A DNA stretch of 49,183 nucleotides, from NCBI GenBank assembly GCA_001602925.1, contig LUZT01000010.1:1-49183 (forward strand). The letters are read 5' to 3'. The notes under the pieces are model-generated. The model did no database searches. It saw nothing but the letters and a program-made list of their open reading frames with translations, and was not told where the DNA came from. The stretch is from Chlorobiales bacterium Clorobi_01 (GTDB lineage: Bacteria; Bacteroidota; Chlorobiia; Chlorobiales; Chlorobiaceae). Position numbers and translations under genes: made by a program. Positions 45,810 through 49,183 of this stretch are shown piece by piece. The stretch's first letter is position 1. Each line of letters begins with the position of its first letter.

Positions 45810-45992
45810 TTACTTGATCTCTTTGTGCTCGGTGTGCCTTTTCAGATTCGGGTTGTACTTTTTGAGAATGAGGCGCTCCGTTGTATTCTTTTTGTTCTTG
45901 GTCGTGGTGTACCGCGAAACGGGCACGCCCTCTTTTTTCGCTTCGGTGCACTCGAGCGTAATCACGATTCTGTTCTCTTTCCCTTTTGCCAT
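45810..45992 (-). CDS. rpmG: Ribosomal protein L33
   Basis: A 60-residue 50S subunit protein. [33 protein letters not shown] and [18 protein letters not shown] are the standard L33 segments. Only one Cys is present, so this is the zinc-free (C-minus) form. The tRNA-Leu gene follows it directly. Confidence 0.96.
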   Translation of the reverse strand: MAKGKENRIVITLECTEAKKEGVPVSRYTTTKNKKNTTERLILKKYNPNLKRHTEHKEIK

Positions 45993-46140
45993 GAGTAGCG
46001 TCGGTCAGTTAGTTATTTAAAGAGCAACGAATATACAGCAGGCGACCCTATTATGCAAGCACTGCCGTTTTTTTGTTTCGAGTTCAGGAAACGCTATTAT
46101 TGATACTCTTTTCACCAATTACCCAAAATCAAGGCGTATC

Positions 46141-47391
46141 GTGCTGGATAGTCATTTTTTCTCATTTTCCGACGGAACCCTCTGCTGTGAATCGGTTGCG
46201 CTCGACGAGCTTGCCCGGCAGTTCGGAACCCCGCTTTTTGTGACCAGCAGGCAGAGCCTGGTCAGTCAGTACCGCTCTTTCGAGGAGGCTTTTGCCGCTC
46301 TGCCGCACTTCACCTGCTACTCGGTGAAGGCGAACTTCAACCTTGCAGTCATCCGCACGCTTGCCGAAGAGGGTTGTGGTTGCGACGTCAACTCCGGCGG
46401 TGAACTTTACCGCGCTCTCCAGGCCGGAGTGCCTGCCGAAAAGATCATCATGGCGGGCGTTGGCAAGAGCGAAGCTGAAATCAAGTACGGCCTGACCTCC
46501 GGCGTGATGATGATCAAGGCCGAGTCGATCTCCGAGCTCAAGGCGATCAACAGTGTCGCCGAGCGTCTCGGCAAGGTTGCGCAGGTCGGCGTCAGGATCA
46601 ACCCCAACGTCACCGCCGAGACTCATCCGTATATCACCACCGGCGACAGCAAGGAGAAGTTCGGTATCGATGAAGCCGGTCTTGGCGAGGTGTTCGAGCT
46701 GTTCAGGACGTTGCCGAACCTTGAACTTCACGGCCTCGACATGCACATCGGCTCGCAGATTTTCGACCCGGAATACTATGTCGCTGCCACGCAGAAGCTG
46801 CTCGAAGTGCTCGAATCGGCGCGGCACCTCGGTTTCGACATCAAATGGCTCGACCTCGGCGGCGGCTTCCCGGTGACCTACGATCCGCAAAAACCCGCCA
46901 CGCCGATCACGAAATTCGCTGAAAAGCTCATCCCGATGCTCGAAGGCAAGGGCGTGACGGTCATTTTCGAGCCGGGCCGGTTCATTGCGGCCAACGCCTC
47001 GGTGATTGTGACCAAGATTCTGTACCGCAAGAAAAACCAGATCGGCAAGGAGTTTTTTATTGTTGATGCAGGCATGACCGAGCTGATCCGCCCGGCGCTT
47101 TACCAGTCGCACCATGAAGTGCTCTCGGTCAAACAGCATGACAGGAGTGTCGTAGCCGATGTGGTTGGCCCGATCTGCGAATCGAGCGACTTCTTCGCCC
47201 GCCACCGCACCATCGATGACGCCCCGGAAGGTGAACTTCTCGCCGTGCTCTCGTCCGGCGCATACGGCGCGGTGATGAGCAGCAACTACAACGGCCGTCT
47301 CCGCCCGGCCGAGGTGATGGTCGATGGCGATGAAGTCACGCTGACCCGCCGCCGCGAAACCTACGAGCAGCTCGTGCAGAACGAACTGTAA
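46141..47391 (+). CDS. lysA: Diaminopimelate decarboxylase
   Basis: PLP enzyme of 416 residues (alanine-racemase-fold barrel, group IV decarboxylase) that makes lysine from meso-diaminopimelate. The PLP Lys is in CYSVKANFN near residue 61. GLDMHIGSQI, LDLGGGFPV and EPGRFI follow, with the second-site Cys in GPICESSDFF. The start is GTG at 46141, preceded by AAGG at 46130-46133, which fits the family length better than any later ATG. It is divergent from rpmG. A long antisense frame is a shadow. Confidence 0.96.
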   Translation: MLDSHFFSFSDGTLCCESVALDELARQFGTPLFVTSRQSLVSQYRSFEEAFAALPHFTCYSVKANFNLAVIRTLAEEGCGCDVNSGGELYRALQAGVPAEKIIMAGVGKSEAEIKYGLTSGVMMIKAESISELKAINSVAERLGKVAQVGVRINPNVTAETHPYITTGDSKEKFGIDEAGLGEVFELFRTLPNLELHGLDMHIGSQIFDPEYYVAATQKLLEVLESARHLGFDIKWLDLGGGFPVTYDPQKPATPITKFAEKLIPMLEGKGVTVIFEPGRFIAANASVIVTKILYRKKNQIGKEFFIVDAGMTELIRPALYQSHHEVLSVKQHDRSVVADVVGPICESSDFFARHRTIDDAPEGELLAVLSSGAYGAVMSSNYNGRLRPAEVMVDGDEVTLTRRRETYEQLVQNEL

Positions 47392-47404
47392 GAGCATAGA
47401 CCAC

Positions 47405-47447
47405 ATGGACGAAGTGGACAACAATGTTCCACGTCCACCTCGTCCAT
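47405..47447. repeat. Imperfect inverted repeat GTCCAC/TGGAC type
   Basis: A 15-bp stem with one mismatch (ATGGACGAAGTGGAC / GTCCACCTCGTCCAT) encloses a 13-base loop. It lies 14 bases past the lysA stop. There is no T run, so it is a weak terminator candidate or a repeat element of the GTCCACxTxGTCCA kind seen in other genomes. Confidence 0.6.
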
Positions 47448-47487
47448 TGACATTTTGCGAAAGCGCCACCGTTCACCATGCAGAAGC

Positions 47488-48597
47488 ATGATAAAGCGAA
47501 CTGACATGCGCACCGTTATTTCGATGTGTCTGTTTTTCGGGATGATTCTCGCAAGCAGCGCATTGCCTGCTCGCACGGATGCTGAACCATCGGCACGCGC
47601 ATTGGTCGATACGGTTGGATTTGCGCATCGGGCTTGGCAGATGGATTCCGTGATGGCGCGAATCAAGGCGCTCAATCACGATGATCTGGCTCGCACGCAG
47701 CAGCCAGCAGGAACGGCATGGCGGGCGGCGATCTGTCCGCACGACGATTATACCTACGCGAGCTGGCTCTATCCTGCCGTACTGCGGAATATCAAGGCAA
47801 AGACGGTCATCATTTTCGGCGTGGCCCACAAAGCGTGGCGCTACAATCTCGAAAATCAACTCATCTTCGACAGCTTCAGCTCATGGCGCGGCCCCTACGG
47901 GAACGTGAATGTTTCTCCGTTGCGCGATGCGATTCTCAAAGGCTTGCCTCGTGACATGGCGATTGTGCACGATCCGGTGCAGAGCGAGGAATATTCCGTC
48001 GAGGCGATGATTCCGTTTCTGCAATACCAGAACCGGAAGGTTGAAATCATCAGCATTCTTGTGACTTTCATGGATTTTGACCGGATGCAAACTGTGAGTC
48101 AGCACCTTGCCAAAGCGTTGTTTGCCGTGATGAGAAAGAATAATTTGCAATGGGGAAAAGATGTTGCCTTGCTCATTTCATCCGATGCCGTGCATTATGG
48201 CGATGAGGATTGGGGCGGCCACAACTTCGCCTATTATGGAGCCGGCAGCAAAGCTAACGCGCTCGCAAAAGCGCATGACCGGGAGATAATTCGTACCTGT
48301 TTTGAATCGAAATTGACCGAAAAGAAAATCGCCAGATTTTATTCTTACACGACCGATCCCGATAATTTCAAAGAATCCCGATGGAGCTGGTGTGGCCGCT
48401 ATGCCATTCCCGTTGGTCTACTGACGGCACTTGATCTTCAGCGGCTCGAAAAAAGCGCTCCGTTAACGGGAGTGCCGATTGCTTATGCTACAAGCATCAC
48501 TCAGCCGCATCTGAAAGTCGATGATCTGGGAATGGGTGAGACGGCGATTGCCACGCCGAGGCATTGGGTTGGGTATGTGGCGGTTGGGTTTGAGTGA
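47488..48597 (+). CDS. Exported Memo-like protein (AmmeMemoRadiSam B family)
   Basis: A 369-residue Memo family protein. After a short charged start, MRTVISMCLFFGMILASSALPA is a clear signal peptide, so the protein should be periplasmic; the ATG at 47506 is the alternative start. The Memo core shows AAICPHDDYTYASWLYPA, IFGVAHKAW, SSDAVHYGDEDW and SWCGRYAIPVGLL, covering the conserved His and Cys cluster of the family. The cytosolic AmmeMemoRadiSam partners (AMMECR1 and the radical SAM protein) are not adjacent. The function is unknown; a copper-reducing or dioxygenase-like role has been discussed for the family. Confidence 0.88.
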   Translation: MIKRTDMRTVISMCLFFGMILASSALPARTDAEPSARALVDTVGFAHRAWQMDSVMARIKALNHDDLARTQQPAGTAWRAAICPHDDYTYASWLYPAVLRNIKAKTVIIFGVAHKAWRYNLENQLIFDSFSSWRGPYGNVNVSPLRDAILKGLPRDMAIVHDPVQSEEYSVEAMIPFLQYQNRKVEIISILVTFMDFDRMQTVSQHLAKALFAVMRKNNLQWGKDVALLISSDAVHYGDEDWGGHNFAYYGAGSKANALAKAHDREIIRTCFESKLTEKKIARFYSYTTDPDNFKESRWSWCGRYAIPVGLLTALDLQRLEKSAPLTGVPIAYATSITQPHLKVDDLGMGETAIATPRHWVGYVAVGFE

Positions 48598-48625
48598 GGG
48601 TTTTTAATTTAATAGTAGGTGGAAT

Positions 48626-49183
48626 ATGTTTAATGATGAAGACGCTGCTTATGTGCAGCATCGGGTTTTTAAAGAGTTAAAAGAATATGCTCAATTTTAT
48701 GGAAATTTGTCTTTTTCTGTAATGAGTTTCGCCTCTTCTGGGATTTTAAATCTTCCTCATGCAAGTGCAAATATCGATACTTATTTCTTTTCATCAATGC
48801 AAAGCACTCTTATTTCGATAAGGGAAATTTTATCGAGGCGCAGATTAAATGATTCATATGTTTTGTTGAGGTCGTTTTATGAGTCAATAATAATTAATGT
48901 TTATTGCGGCTTATATATTGAAGATAAATGTTCTTTAGAGAGTTATGTTGTTCAGGAAGTAAATGATTGGATTCACGGAAAGAGTCCTTTGCCGAGATTT
49001 GAAAAGATGATAAAGTATATTTTATCATCAAATGCATTTTCGGGTATTAATCCTTTGTTAAATAAGAATGATTTGTATAAAAAGATTAGAGATCGTTGTA
49101 ATAGCCATGTTCATTTTAATATATACTGGAATCTGTTGTTAAATGATGATAGTTTGGATTTGGATAATAGGACTGAATATTTG
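48626..49183 (+). CDS. A+T-rich orphan, partial, HEPN/DUF5677-like
   Basis: An open frame from ATG 48626, preceded by AGGTGG, to the window end (186 codons, no stop). The protein is helical, with VLLRSFYESIIINVYC near residue 80 and IRDRCNSHVHFNIYW near residue 158. The second motif has the Arg-x(5)-His spacing of HEPN-type ribonucleases, and the first matches the R-x-x-x-E helix pattern seen in the orphan at 20047-20922. It is very A+T-rich compared with the preceding Memo gene and is probably acquired. The C-terminus is missing, so the function cannot be settled. Confidence 0.65.
   Translation, partial: MFNDEDAAYVQHRVFKELKEYAQFYGNLSFSVMSFASSGILNLPHASANIDTYFFSSMQSTLISIREILSRRRLNDSYVLLRSFYESIIINVYCGLYIEDKCSLESYVVQEVNDWIHGKSPLPRFEKMIKYILSSNAFSGINPLLNKNDLYKKIRDRCNSHVHFNIYWNLLLNDDSLDLDNRTEYL

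Noticed and set aside
46162-47469. 435-codon minus-strand frame opposite lysA
   Set aside because: Antisense to lysA, with no ribosome site or protein family features.

Overview
The window comes from a green sulfur bacterium (Chlorobi), most like Chlorobaculum. The main evidence is a chlorosome envelope ferredoxin-like protein of the CsmI/J/X family (38964-39644), the carotenoid genes crtQ (6728-8089) and crtB (35913-36845), a bacillithiol-type deacetylase, a type III glutamine synthetase, and a G+C-rich coding style with long antisense shadow frames. The assignment rests on recognised protein families; no database search was run.

Layout. 1-1426: a lone A+T-rich orphan with a nuclease-like N-terminus. 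1446-5237: solute-binding lipoprotein, bshB1, dut, and an acidic low-complexity protein that may be a chlorosome envelope protein. 5393-8445 (minus): two glycosyltransferase-fold proteins of the arsenosugar families, crtQ and a small unknown protein. 8727-11462 (plus): Lrp/AsnC regulator and type III glutamine synthetase. 11559-19837: housekeeping genes (yjbQ-like, coaX, aroB-aroK, an amidotransferase, recD2), a membrane-anchored four-helix sensor-like protein and an HD-domain protein. 20047-20922: an A+T-rich orphan. 20989-23416 (minus): tgt-rimO. 23697-26147: a soluble hybrid histidine kinase. 26194-29643 (minus): a tightly packed ATP-grasp / alpha-E / transglutaminase operon. 29778-34200: AlbA_2-type protein, CLC channel with CBS domains, superinfection-immunity-like protein and an A+T-rich membrane orphan. 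34324-36845 (minus): lysS and crtB. 37079-41837 (plus): hflX-ybeY, csmI, an aminotransferase and a lipoprotein. 41983-44248: a CPXCG zinc-ribbon protein overlapping a second soluble hybrid kinase. 44231-45992 (minus): rnpB, a C4 zinc-ribbon coiled-coil protein, tRNA-Leu(CAG) and rpmG. 46141-48597: lysA and an exported Memo-like protein. 48626-end: an A+T-rich orphan cut by the window edge.

Most of the window is conserved core genome: photosynthetic pigment and chlorosome genes, amino-acid biosynthesis, RNA modification, translation and nitrogen assimilation. Four isolated A+T-rich genes (131, 20047, 33475 and 48626) interrupt it and look acquired. Two of them lie next to short dispersed-repeat-like elements. 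I see no CRISPR array, transposase, integrase or complete prophage.

The most noteworthy points are a tRNA-guanine transglycosylase that has lost three of its four zinc ligands, a CLC protein with the channel-type Val at the internal proton-glutamate position, the little-characterised ATP-grasp/alpha-E/transglutaminase operon, an rnpB whose P1 helix doubles as the last codons of a convergent kinase gene, and a possible degenerate PD-(D/E)XK orphan.
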